A stretch of DNA of 64,000 nucleotides from Schistocephalus solidus. Lineage: Eukaryota > Platyhelminthes > Cestoda > Diphyllobothriidea > Diphyllobothriidae. Shown piece after piece: positions 22,960-47,659 of the stretch (position 1 is its first letter; every line of letters starts with the position of its first letter). Under the pieces are notes generated by a model. It made no database searches and was not told where the DNA came from. It worked only from the letters and a program-made list of their open reading frames with translations. The translations under genes and the position numbers were made by a program. The stretch lies in assembly GCA_017591395.1 (NCBI GenBank), contig WEDG01008611.1, forward strand, positions 1 to 64,000. Direction: 5' to 3'.

Positions 22960-23341
22960 AGGAAGAACATACAATGCAGCTCAGCTCTTCTTTATCAATC
23001 GTACTAGAAGCCTGCCAATCAACCATCCAAAGGATGCCCTGCCGTTGCACGCCACCCCGAATTGTGTTCATGAATTCACGTGCACTTGTGGATGCAAGTA
23101 CATTAGGCGAATGCAAAGGCAATTGGCAACCAGAGCCGCTGAACATTTGCCTAATTGGTTATTTAAACAAGAAAATAAAGTACCACGTTCTTCAATTACT
23201 AAACATCTACTAGACAGTGGTCACTATGTACACCTCAAAAAGCTTTCCGAGTACTTGTTCGGGCACGAACAACTCGGACTTTGCGCTACTTGGAAGCGGC
23301 GTATATACGTATGGAGAAACCCAACCTTTGCAAGCAACTAG
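22960..23341 (+). pseudogene. GIY-YIG tail of a Penelope-like element (PLE4)
   Basis: The frame from 23045 reads CVHEFTCTCGCKYIRRMQRQL then TRAAEHLPNWL, SSITKHLLDSGH and a final stop at 23341. The CTCGCKYI segment is the C.CG.xYIG signature of Penelope GIY-YIG domains; G of YIG is replaced by R. The His of EHLP and a spacing typical of the family remain. Its C-terminal 27 codons lie inside the right inverted arm. No RT lies upstream; the element is 5'-truncated. Confidence 0.75.
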
Positions 23342-23599
23342 ACCATGTGGTCAATCTACAATTGCCCTGGTGATTTTCACCCTAGATGATTCATGGTTTT
23401 AGTTGTCTTAGCTTCTCCCCACATTTTCTTTCCTGAAGTTCTTTACATTGTCCTCTGATCCTTGCTGTTATGTATTGATTTTCTGTAAATTAAAAATGCT
23501 GTCCACTTTCATTCGTTATCTGTGTTATGCGAAGACGGGTTGCAGTTGATAAGACGTCACGAAATTTCTTGGTACCAATAAATCCTGCTGCATACGCCT
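23261..23599 (+). repeat. Penelope-like element 3' end, inverted arm (right)
   Basis: The right partner of 22432-22798. It covers the last GIY-YIG codons (GHEQLGLCATWKRRIY), the stop at 23341 and the 3' UTR, ending in CATACGCCTTTTTTT. The two arms face each other across about 460 bases. Confidence 0.8.
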
Positions 23600-24651
23600 T
23601 TTTTTAAATTCATACCCGGGAAAAAATGCTTCAAAGTTCAACTTTCTCTCTACTAAGTCACTCGCACATCCAGTACCAACGAACGCCCTATTTTTACCCA
23701 GTATTCTGACATCTGAAAATTACCCTACATGTTTTCGATCTGGCTCTCAGGCTTTTGTGGCTGACAACTTAAATGTGCATAGTTCTGGCACATTTGGCAG
23801 GTAATCCCAAAACAGCAATAACTTACAACTTAATGGTTACAGCCCAGTTGGCAGTTACTTCTCTAACCTAATAACCCACCTCAAAATTTGTTTCTAAGTA
23901 TCAATAACCATAGTTTGGCTAATCAAACTACACCAAATGTAAAATTGCCTAATGCTAAGTCTGGGATAAATAAGATGGCTCAACTTAGAGCCATTGCTTT
24001 CGAGTTGACGCCCGGAAGCTTGGACCCATCTCTGCAAAATTTGTTGCTCAAATGTTCTCTCGTTGGTCCTGCCCCAAACGAGCTTATGAAATTCCTTCAT
24101 TGCTAAATGAAGATAAAAACTTTGTTCTCGAAGTCTTTGACAAGGCTGAACTGTTTAGTGCTTTCTTTGCAAAACATCCTACAACGGAATCTGAACCGGT
24201 TCCGATGTTTCATCCATACTCCTCAATGTTATCAATACCATTTATTTCTCCTTAGAATTAATTCAGAAGCAATGAATTCGTCTTAAAACCCACACTCTTT
24301 GGGGACTGACGGTATTCCAAACTCAGTTATCCAGAGTGCCGAACTTCCCCCCATTGCTTTGCTTTATGTTTTCAATGGATTCTTTCCAGACGCATGGAAA
24401 ACATCGACTATTCTTCCTGCCTTCAAGTCAGCATCTCATTTGGACGTAAATAATTATCGAGGCGTTCACAATAACCCGGCTCTAGAAAAACTTCTTGAAA
24501 AAAAACTTTTCATCAAATTCTGGACTTTTGACTAGAAAAATAAGCTTCTTAGCGACGTGCAGTATGGTTTTTTTTACCTGGAGGATCATACAGTCTGTGA
24601 CACTTAGCTTTTATCAACCTCGTCATTTCCCTTCCTAATGAGCAGCAATCA

Positions 24652-24894
24652 GTGGTTGTGATTTACTTTGATCTGAGCAAGGCTGTTGACATGGTACTAC
24701 ATAGACCTCTTCTAGTTAAACTGGAAGCCCTCGGCATCCGGCTTCCTCTCCTCAACTTCATTGGTTCCTACTTGTCTAACCGCAGCCAGAAGGACTTATT
24801 AGGTAATAGCCATTCAACGCCTCAGCCGATCACGAGTGGCGTTTTTCAAGGCACGGTTCTAGGTGCCCTCCTATTCATTCTGTACATAAACTAA
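24652..24894 (+). pseudogene. RT palm fragment of LINE copy B2
   Basis: 80 codons from motif A (MVVIYFDLSKAVDMV) to motif B (SGVFQGTVLGALLFILYIN). It is the cleanest motif B of this LINE family here. The next codons carry a stop in the YADD box (about 24930), so the RT is dead. Confidence 0.8.
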
Positions 24895-25389
24895 ATTTCA
24901 ACTTTACTAACAAATTCACAAAATTTCGTTTAAACTGACGATCTCAAGTGCATTTATTCATTTTCTAAAGAAACTGTCAATAGTTGCGTTGATAAAATCA
25001 ACACTGATCTAATGATGCTCTCACGTTGGAGCTCTAGTTGGCAGATGGAATACTACTCCATCCAAGGGTAGTTTCACGTGTTTGGCCCCACCAAGCTTCC
25101 TTGACCTCTAGTATTTCAAAATAGTACACTTGTAGAACGATCAACCATAAGAGACTTAGGTTTAAGTTACACGAATAAGCTCACATTATCGCCTCATGCA
25201 GATCGAATTTCTGCAAAGGCTGCACAGATATGTGGTTTTACATCCCATAGTTTCTTCCTTCTGGAAATAAAAATATAAAACCTTATATCACATGTTTGTT
25301 CTTCCCATCCGAGAATACTACTGTCCTGTTTTTGGGCTGATGAACGCCTCTGACCGCAGTAAGATTGAAAAAGTTCAGAGGGTTTTAAC

Positions 25390-25755
25390 GTGAAGACTAA
25401 TTTCTCTTTATTGATCCAGTATCTCTTCTACGGCAGATGTCAGTTAACCAACATAAAGTTTGTGTGGTTTAGCAGACTCGAAACCGGTCTCTGCTTCCAG
25501 TTTCGGGTTAACTCTAGCCCAAATCTCCCCCGAATTAACGCTCTCACTCCGGTAGCTCAACCTTATGCCACTCGTAATTCCTCCCTGATCATTTCACCAC
25601 CCCTTAGATCCACAACTAACCATTCTCAGTTTTTTGCCTCCAAATATGCTTTCATCTGGCATAATCTTCCACTTGAAATTATATTGTCGTCTACATTAGT
25701 GATTTTCGCCACCTTGTCGGTGGACTATGCAATCAGCAAGGTTGCATCTCAGTGA
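25390..25755 (+). pseudogene. RT C-terminal domain of LINE copy B2
   Basis: 121 codons with RCQLTNIKFVWFSRLETGLC, INALTPVAQPYATRNSS and FFASKYAFIWHNLPLEI, matching 6862-7269. Preceded out of frame by VLPIREYYCPVFGLMNASD (25300-25350). Confidence 0.8.
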
Positions 25756-25899
25756 TGATCTCGTAACCACTCCTGTCACCTCTTCGTTTCAACCTTGTTG
25801 ATGCGGACGGCAGAGGAACTTCGTTCGAAACGTAAATTCTGTTTTCCAACGCCGGTTTTCTAACTCAATGTGGATGCAAGTTATCTGTCTATTTTTGAT

Positions 25900-26575
25900 T
25901 ATCAGACATTATATTCTACAACCCGACAGGAAAAGGAGGTATAAATGCGGTTAGACCTATATCTACTTTCACTGTCTCCCTTCACTATTCGCGAATCATA
26001 AGCTACTGGACTGCTGGGTTGTGGTATTCGTGAACAGTGACCGATGAGCGTAGGAGATTCAGTGATAAAACTGCAACGTGTCAGATGAAAACTTTGGTGG
26101 AAATTTAAGAAAAGGGAGCATTGTCCTAACTGCACGTTCTCACCGCTACCCATCGCCGTTACGGGTGCAGGACTGACTGCACCTCCCAACAGTGTTCGTG
26201 CGTCCGAGTGCAGTCCACGGTTAAATATGGCTGGATCAGCTTAAAAAGGCTGTTCAGATTTATGTGGGCTAACTTTGAACGAACTGCCCACTTCCGCATT
26301 CCATCCCGTAAAGTTGGCTCTCCTTGTACTCGAGTAGACGTTGACGTTGATGGCGTCGCATCGGCAGGCGTTTGTGATACTGAGGACGACGTGGAAGAGG
26401 CATATGGCTCCTCGTAAGAGGATGAAGACTCCCGGTCAGATGATGACGAAGAGGAAGATGAAGACCCCGACGGGTAAATTTGCCTCAAATTTTCGTTAAT
26501 GCATCTTAAAGATTCATGATAGTTATGCTGTATACGGCTTCCGAAGGTTCGCTTGGAAAAAGAAAGAAAAGGCAA
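25900..26575 (-). pseudogene. Serine-rich protein fragment of an uncharacterised, transposon-associated type
   Basis: A minus frame starts at ATG 26575 (MPFLSFSKRTFGSR). It has a Ser-rich tract (SGSSSSSSSSSDRESSSS, about 26423-26473), then GMRKWAVRSKLAHINLNSLF, and ends at 26159. One base-shift near 26195 brings in a second minus frame that reads SDARTLLGGAVSPAP, then VTAMGSGENVQLGQ and RIP (to about 26030). The order (L..WA...I....LN.LF), (DARTLL), (V..MG.GE...G) recalls an uncharacterised family found in invertebrate genomes near mobile DNA. I know no function for it. The change of frame could be a frameshift or a short intron. The second half lacks the catalytic core such a family would need, so I treat it as broken. 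Not a LINE ORF of the types nearby. Confidence 0.4.
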
Positions 26576-27024
26576 TTATCGATGGGGCATAACAATTAGC
26601 ACAATATCAGTCAGAAACTCCGTCCGCACGGCAGCTTGTCAACGCAGGAAGTGACGCCCACGGCTGCGCGAACACAGGCAGCGGCCCGCCCAATCGATAA
26701 ACCAATGAAAGTGCACGCGGTCTTTTGTGCCCTTAGATATAACTACCCGCAACGCAACAGGCAGCCACTCAGAATGCGAGCACGAATGGCCGCGAAAAAT
26801 GAGCTTGATTCGCGCTGCGTTGCTATAATATTGCTACAATATTAAGTGCCCGACCAAGGTCTAATAGAAAAAGTCGAACCCTATTAGAATGTAAAATAAA
26901 ACCAAAAACTATCTGTTAAATAACTCTATGCATCTTTTTTGCATAAGATAGGACATCGTTCAGGTAAGTTCTTTAATAACGCCGACTTCGCGAACTAACA
27001 GTCACGCATTCGGTTTTCTATTTG
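26576..27024. other. Unassigned spacer, GC-rich then AT-rich
   Basis: 26600-26820 is visibly GC-rich with CpG steps and lies immediately 5' of the serine-rich frame, so it could be its promoter or 5' part. No other gene supported. Confidence 0.3.
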
Positions 27025-27345
27025 CGGGTCCTTCCCCATGGCAATGGAACTGCAAACGCCGGTAAATATGTCACGTAATTTTCTGAGTTTCGGACATGGT
27101 TCTCCCGTCCAATTCATCCTAGAGGGAATTAATTTACTTATTAATCAACAATCAAGCTATAGATTCAAACGTACTATGCGTGTGTCTCGCGCGCTTCACA
27201 AGAACTAGATACTCAGTTATTTCACGTTTATTTCTGAACCTTCTACGATGAAAGGTAATGCACATGGGGAGGACGAATCTACTTAGAGGACTAATCACCT
27301 GGCTTTGTGGTTTACTTTCTGGGTATAAGCAAGCCATAGGTGGTA
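27025..27345 (+). repeat. Unclassified dispersed repeat, family R3, copy 2
   Basis: Partner of 16165-16570 in the same orientation; the shared landmarks are given there. It lacks part of the middle (the copy is shorter). No coding frame. Confidence 0.65.
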
Positions 27346-27894
27346 GTTAATGACCAACAAGATTACTAACTGCCTCTACTATTACTATACGTACAGAACC
27401 CGCTTTGACGATATAATTATCCATTATCTAAAAAGTAGCTTTTTAAAACGAATAAAAGACTTGATGATAATTTCAAATTTTAAAATGTTTTCTGATAGCA
27501 TCTGTATTGTTATGCATAATTTGATGATTGATTGATTGATTGATGCTAGTAGTATGAATGTTTGTGTTTTGGCATCATGTATGCTCTTCGTAATTTGTAA
27601 GCGCAACAAGCCTGACACTTAGGCGCCATCTATCGGCTTTATATATTGCGCTCATTTGTGTTGATCTCTTCAGTCACTTACAGCTTTCAGTTTCAAGTCT
27701 CAATCGCTCCAATGGACATAAACTCATCTGAGTAGCAGGCTCTCCTAATCGTCCCCTGAGCAGAACCTTCAGGATCTAACCCAGTGCATACTGCTATTGA
27801 CATTAATTAATACCTACGAGCTCTCTTTTATATTCTTCTCAAATCCACGACTTGACTTAGCAGACACCGAAAATTGTCTCAGCAGTTAGTCACA
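27346..27894. other. Unassigned AT-rich spacer
   Basis: Holds a small (TGAT)n run near 27522-27543. No gene supported. Confidence 0.4.
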
Positions 27895-29513
27895 ATAAAT
27901 AAGTAAATAAATAAATGAATTGTATATCTAAGGCCCAGAGGGCCCCATCATTACAAACTTACCACCGTGGTATAAATAAATACAAAATGGATAATTGCTG
28001 CTATGTGTGAACAATCATATGAACAGCAGAACTGAGTAGTATGGTAGATATACCCGATTCACAACGATTCGTCATTTTTAAAATCATAGTCAACAATCTC
28101 TGGAACATATGGCGAACTAGGAAAGTGGCAGGGAAAAAACCTTCCACGGTTAGATCAGGGCAGAGTTCAGCGGTCCCAGAATTTCTTTGAAAAAATTAAG
28201 GAGAAAATACTGCTCGCCTAAGGAATTAAAATCTGAATTTCGGGACGAATAAATTACTAAAGATTTACCAAAAGATTGATCATCACTCTCAAACGGAAGA
28301 TGCGGCAATTGAGTACGATGAAGTCAATAAAGTACGCTCAGGGCGGCTATTTGCCATGAGAATCGACTATGGCAGTGATGTCTAGACATTTCAATAGTCA
28401 GATTGGACTTCGGGTGATGGTTAATGGCTGACGAAACACAGGTAAGTTAGAATGTGCACGCCAGTATGACCCAATCGTTTAACGACGATTCGATTGAGGG
28501 ATGGTTTATGGCGACATCTCAGTTTGTGGGGGAAATTTAATTTTGGAGACAGCTTCCTAAATTCCCGAGGGTCATCTCTCTGAGACATGAAGAAAGCTGT
28601 CAGAAAGGATAAGGTAAATAATTGGTTAATTGAATCAGTGTTAAGATATATGTGCAATCTTCGCTTTAAATAATACATATTACTTGATAACCTTATATCG
28701 ATCGGTGGGTTATTCCAAAGAAAGCTATACTTAGAAGCAAAGAACAGAGAGTGGTTAGAAGTGGATGACATAGGAGAAGGTATAATTAATGATGAATTAC
28801 GTAGATTTTACGGACGATTAACGTGGTTAACAACTGAAATTCGCGGAATATATGAACTATTATTAAAGAACAAAGGAGGCAGATGTCGGCTTCCAGTCTC
28901 TGAACCCATAGAAATTTTAGGCTAGTTAGCTGGCACCTATTCGATTAACAGGTAGGTAGAAGTGTCGGAGGCAAAAGTTTCCGAGTAAAATGTCTGTGCA
29001 CCTCTTTACTCTAAGAATGGTTGAAATTGGGCATTAAACCAAAGAATGGGTAGCACTATTCAAGAATAAGAAGGACAAACATTTGATAAAGTTTTCATTT
29101 AATTTCAGGAAGGTAATAATTATAAGAAATAAAGCCCCAAATCTGGGCAGCTTTGGTCATAATTCTATCAGCATGAGGCAGCAGATCTTAATATTTGGTG
29201 GTTTTAATTTAAGTTAGTCATGGGGAGTGCCTTTTAAAATAACTGGTTGTGAGAATCTGTCAAGTTCAAAACACATGCAACGAAACTTAGCAGTTGAGAA
29301 TTCCATTTGACATGTTGAGCTCTACGCGGAAAGATCATGCCAGCCTGCATGGATTTCGTCTAAGTATCGTTGGGTGGTAGATTTAGAGAAGGAATATATG
29401 CATTTAAGATCGTCCACATAAATAAAAGACTGATTGTTTAACTGCTGATGAAATATCATTCATGCAAAGCAAAAACAAAAGAGGACCTAGCACGGCGTCT
29501 TGAAGGACACCGC
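27895..29513 (-). mobile_element. CR1-like LINE copy A3, 5'-truncated
   Basis: The 3' terminus lies near 27895 in an AATAAATAAGTAAATAAATA tail. The 3' UTR (27920-28240) matches copy B1 over about 300 bases. The RT C-terminal segment is at 28421-28771 (ASKYSFLWNNPPIDIRL, LHIYLNTDSINQLF). The element is cut at 29513, where GVLQDAVLGP-like motif B sequence (about 29485-29513) meets a plus-strand LINE fragment. Confidence 0.8.
28421..28771 (-). pseudogene. RT C-terminal fragment of LINE copy A3
   Basis: 116 open codons; the first 60 are family-matched (SSTSNHSLFFASKYSFLWN, DSINQLFTLSFL), the rest runs into the 3' UTR. Confidence 0.75.
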
Positions 29514-29904
29514 TTGGAGACCTTGGATTGTCAAGGATAGTACCGTCCAGAGGCGGGTGACAAAAATGACTAAAGGCCTGCGATCGCTAACCTATGAAAA
29601 CAGACTATCGACCCTTAACCTATTTGCCCTTTCCTACAGGCAACTACGACGAGATCTCATACTAACATTTCGCTTGATGAAGGACCTGAACGTTTTCTTT
29701 AATCCCAATGATTTTTTTACTCTGATTAACACGCCCACCTTGCGACGTCACCCTTTAAAACTACGAACAGGTAAAGCAATGGTCAATGGACGCAATTACT
29801 TCTTCAGTAACAGATTGGTTACATCGTGTAACGCTCTGACCACGGCTGTTGTTCTCTCTACCACCGTGAATTCCTTTAAGCGCAAACTCGACGGTGAGCA
29901 ATAA
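29500..29904 (+). pseudogene. RT C-terminal domain of the second LINE clade
   Basis: 134 codons with RPWIVKDSTVQRRVTKMTKG, LRSLTYENRLSTLNLFALSY, RQLRRDLILTFRLMKDLN, then NYFFSNRLV and VVLSTTVNSFKRKLDGEQ before a stop. This is the closing domain (VQRRaTKm.gLr...YeeRL..L.LfsL.yRRLRgDLI) of CR1/Jockey-group LINEs and matches the minus-strand fragment at 13090-13330. It is the cleanest copy of that domain but has no RT in front. Confidence 0.8.
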
Positions 29905-29909
29905 ATTAA

Positions 29910-30654
29910 GATTATGTTCCATGTGGTTATCAAGATCTTCAAAATAAGATATTTCATAAAAACACCCACCGAACTTATGGAGATGACCGAAACATGAAAA
30001 CTCATTCGCACGAAAGATGAACGTCTACAGCGAAATTCGACAATAAATATGCCCTTAAGCAATTTAAAAATGTTGTATAATATGGTGGCCTATAAAAATC
30101 GCATTAATTAGATTTTTCGCTGACGATCGTATGCGGATTTCACCTTTTCCCAAGGTATACCCAGTGTGACTTCCCTCAAAATAAATGAAATATTTTCCGC
30201 TGAAAATGAAAGACCTGAAATTTTGCCTTATAGTGGAGCTTGTTTTGCTATGTTTGTTTTACAGTACTGTCCCGTTGTATGACTACAAACACACAACAGG
30301 GTATCAAAATAATCGCAAAGTTTTTGCGTACATGGATACTCTTCTGCCATTGTGTTTCTAACTTCCTGATTAGCGGAAACCATGCGAAACCATAGAACCA
30401 ACATCTAAAACTACTCGATAAGTTAAATTTAAACGCTACTGCGGCGGCACTTTCAATAATCCAAAAATTACAAGTCCACGACTTCAAGAACGGTTAGCAG
30501 TACTGCAAAGCCTCTTGTCTCTCCGCGTTTTTGACGAATTCCAAATAATGCGTGAAAACCCACTCGCATTGCCAATAGTAACCGATCGGTGAGCACCCAT
30601 CTACCAATCGAAACCAATCGAAACCATCTACCAATCGAAACCGACAGGACAACG
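29910..30654. other. Unassigned spacer
   Basis: No supported gene. A short direct repeat of CAATCGAAACCATCTACC lies near 30604-30640. Confidence 0.4.
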
Positions 30655-30815
30655 AACAAGTGGCGCAGTTGGTTAGAGCGCTGGACTTCCGGTCGCGAGT
30701 TCGAGTCTCGGGTGGGGCACCACTTGGGGTTAAGTATGAGTGGTTGATGGCGGCCAATGTGCCATAAATGGTCATTCCGTTCTCTCTTGTCTTTGTCGGC
30801 ATTGTCGATCTGCCT

Positions 30816-30880
<65 letters not shown>

Positions 30881-30970
30881 GATTGCTATGCTGCCGATGG
30901 GGCTCGAGAATGAGTCCCAAGGCAGTACGGGAAAAGTGATTCTCGTAGCCGATAGATTAGCTTGCATACA
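30655..30970 (+). mobile_element. tRNA-derived SINE, family S1, interrupted by (CTA)n
   Basis: The head (about 30660-30720) has GTGGCGCAGTTGGTTAGAGCG (A box) and CGAGTTCGAGTCTCG (B box). The body matches the SINE at 15784: CACTTGGGGTTAAGTATGA, GGTCATTCCGTTCTCTCTTG, then after a microsatellite a GGGGCTCGAG segment. The tandem trinucleotide lies inside the element at the same place as the break between body blocks at 15784. Confidence 0.75.
30818..30880. repeat. (CTA)n microsatellite
   Basis: About 21 perfect CTA units within the SINE body. The Leu- and Ser-rich open frames over it are artefacts. Confidence 0.95.
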
Positions 30971-31439
30971 TACATTTTTCATTTTAGTTTAAGTGTGTCG
31001 CATCATGCATTCAGTATGGATCAGTAGGTTAATTTCAATGTAACTTTGCCTTTCAAAATACACAAGGTATCTGGAAAACTGTCTGCAGCTTAATCTATCC
31101 GCGATTCTATCGTCTTAATTTCCCTGGAATTGAGCGCAAATCCGCCTGTCCTGCTGGCGAAGTCACATAAAGGAGCACCACTATGATCTCTGCAACGGCT
31201 ACAGTTCCATTAATTCCGACACTCAATGGCCGGATCAAGAAGCGTATCAGTCAATCAATCACACACTTTACTAGATGATACGCTATAATTTTATTATTAT
31301 TCTAGTGGACTCGCATGATGCACTGCGGGTTAAGCTGGAAATGGCGCTGGACCTCGTTGTTTGAAGCGCTGGCAACCTGATACAACTCGCAGTGGTTCAG
31401 GCTGACCCATTGTTTATACACCCCCTAACGCCAAAATCG

Positions 31440-31607
31440 CACGCTTCCCGCCCCCACCACCCGTAGTGGCCATACTCTTCTGCCATTGGCTTGCCAGGCT
31501 TAGCCCGCAGCTGGTGTTGTTTACACGGCAGCTATGGCGCCTTTGCCGTCATCAGCATCGCCAGATGCCTAGGTCCTCAGGCCCGGTGATAATGACAGGG
31601 AGGCTGG
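31440..31607 (+). promoter_or_regulatory. Upstream region and likely 5' UTR of the fucosidase gene
   Basis: GC-rich, with an inverted CCAAT-type motif (CCATTGGC, about 31481-31488) and no TATA box. Two upstream ATGs precede the main start: a 12-codon ORF (31534-31572) and one from 31565 that overlaps the main start in another frame and stops at about 31636. They would limit initiation at 31608 if transcription starts upstream of them. Flatworms trim some 5' ends by spliced-leader trans-splicing, which could remove them. The transcription start is not known. Confidence 0.35.
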
Positions 31608-45677
<14,070 letters not shown>

Positions 45678-45999
45678 CGAACTTCCCATCCCTCTGCATG
45701 TGCATAGCCAACTAATTTTCCATAAGTAGCAAATATACTGATCATTTCCGTTGTTGTGTTCCAAATTGAAACTACACAGTCTAGGAACATGGAATGTCTG
45801 GAAGCAGTTTGAAACGAAGGGATGCTTTGGTGCGTAAATGTAGACGGCACGGCAATGTCCACCCAAGTCTGCAGGTTCGGCAGTTTTGGGAGCCGAACGA
45901 AAAAATGAAATAATATACAAAGAACGAACGTTTCGCGAATTTTTTTGCAGATGAAGCGCAGAAGCAGGAAGCCTGGGGTAGAATTCATAAGTAACTTCC

Positions 46000-47655
46000 A
46001 ACCCTAAAAGAAGAATAAGATTAGGATGACCTTCAGAAGTGCGTGAGCAATGCTAATCTCATAGTGTACCATTTTAACTCAAAGCATGAATTGGCTGGCG
46101 AAGACCTAACATGTTAGTCCACTGAGATGGGCGATAATATTAGTTTTATCAGATAGGCGGATGAACGAGGCAATTATTGGAGTTCATGGGCTGCATTGAA
46201 AATACTCACGTTTCTAATAAAAACTAATTTTTGTAGCCTAATGAAGTGCTGGAACGGATGCAGGAAAACAAGGAATGCAAGGTTACTGGTTAACGAAGGT
46301 TTGATTGGATAACCCGGTCTGAGGCAGGCAAACTTAACTTATATACCAACCCTGCTCTTTTCCCTAACCCATAACTTTAACCCAACCATAACCGATCTAT
46401 TAAGCATTTTTTAAGCTCAGCACGAAACCTAACTCTAATATAACATGCCTACTTAAATCAAACAAGCCTGCATGTTTGAATAATGAAAACTACGTACTGA
46501 CATATTAGACGTTACCATTTGTCGAACTGGTAGAAAATCTTGCCCGGGTAAGAGTAAGCAATTGAGTGAAAATGGGCTGAAGCATGGAAATAAATGAAGT
46601 GAATAATGTTTAAACTTCCGCGTCAAAAAATACCCGAGATGAATCGAGAAGCATACCCAATCAATGAATTGAGGTTTAGCAGAACTTTATGATATGAAAC
46701 TCTGGAATATATAAGGTATACACCATTCAGTTTATTAAACCATGCATCTAAGGATATGGCCCTTCTTAAGCACCTCAACTATAGGGGTAGTAAGCGTAGT
46801 TTAATTACAGTACTAATTTTCCTTTCGCCGAAAACTTTCAATCCATTCTGTCAATCAGAACTTCCAGGCGCATTAAATTATCGATCATCAGTGAAATCAA
46901 ACAGTCGAGTCGGGAAAATCAATAAGGTTGGTTTGGAGAGGGCAACTGAGTTGTTTTTTTAAACCCCTAAAAGGAACAAGTGGAAAATTAGGAAGTGAGA
47001 TTATCGGGTTTGTAATGGCTAATCAATACGGGTGTGGTGCGCACTACAAGTACAGTTTACGTGGTGCTTAGCGCTCAAAGCTTGTTCTGTTATTGCTCGT
47101 CGTATGTCGAACCCATTGGAGTAGAGAATATTGAACAAACTTCCCCTGACCCGATACTGCATTGGGTCTAGTCGCCTGTCACGAGTGGAATGTAATGGTT
47201 CTGGGTGTGAGTGTGCATTATCAAAGACAGTATGCACTTCAGATTTTAAAAATCCGCTCATTTTAAATCCAACCTCGTTTATATAGGTTAACCCTGAAAT
47301 AATCCATTGTTCTTTCGCACTTGTTGCTCCGAATAAGCCTTCTCTCGCGCCTGTCCAAAATCCATCCTCAGTATAATACCCATCAATTCAAAGCTTTGCA
47401 ATATGGTGGACCTAGCCAGCGTCAGCTTATCCGAAAGAAAACCTGGATGTGACAATACCTTAACTTTTACAGATCTCTTCCACTAAATATAAAACGAAAT
47501 CTAGTCTAGGGGTTGGCAGCTGGAGTGTGAGGTATCTGCTCGCCGGAAACTGTTAAATAAGAACGCCAGCGTCTGCCTAATACACTTCGTAGAAACGAAT
47601 ATTCAGGGAGATTCATCCTGCGGAATATTGGGGAGCGCACCGCAAACCCTAGTAC
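46000..47655. other. Spacer downstream of fucosidase
   Basis: No supported gene. It contains an AATAAA at 46216, a CCCTAA-like stretch (46360-46400), and short frames without domains. A minus frame at 47019-47261 (RRLDPMQYRVRGSLFN) is unrecognised. Confidence 0.45.
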
Positions 47656-47659
47656 TTTA

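Larger units (their letters stand above)
23640..25790 (+). mobile_element. CR1-like LINE copy B2 with internal deletion
   Basis: The plus strand carries an ORF1 tail (about 23700-23890, PPQNLFLS), then without a frame break the endonuclease start (INKMAQLRAIAFELTPG, 23962-24020). It then jumps to the pre-RT segment (SWTDPS-like SLQNLLLKCS, then WSCPKRAYEIPSLLNE, 24060-24115) and continues through TDGIPNSVIQS (24302), YFDLSKAVDMV (24660-24700), a QPITSGVFQGTVLG motif B (24820-24865), a broken YADD box (V, stop, TDD near 24930) and the RT C-terminal domain (25320-25680). About 1.2 kb of endonuclease and linker found in copy B1 is absent. Confidence 0.8.

Noticed and set aside
30660..30720. tRNA gene
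   Set aside because: Same reason: dispersed SINE body follows it.
30494..30992. 162-codon Ser-rich and Leu-rich frames
   Set aside because: They read through a tRNA-derived SINE and its CTA run.
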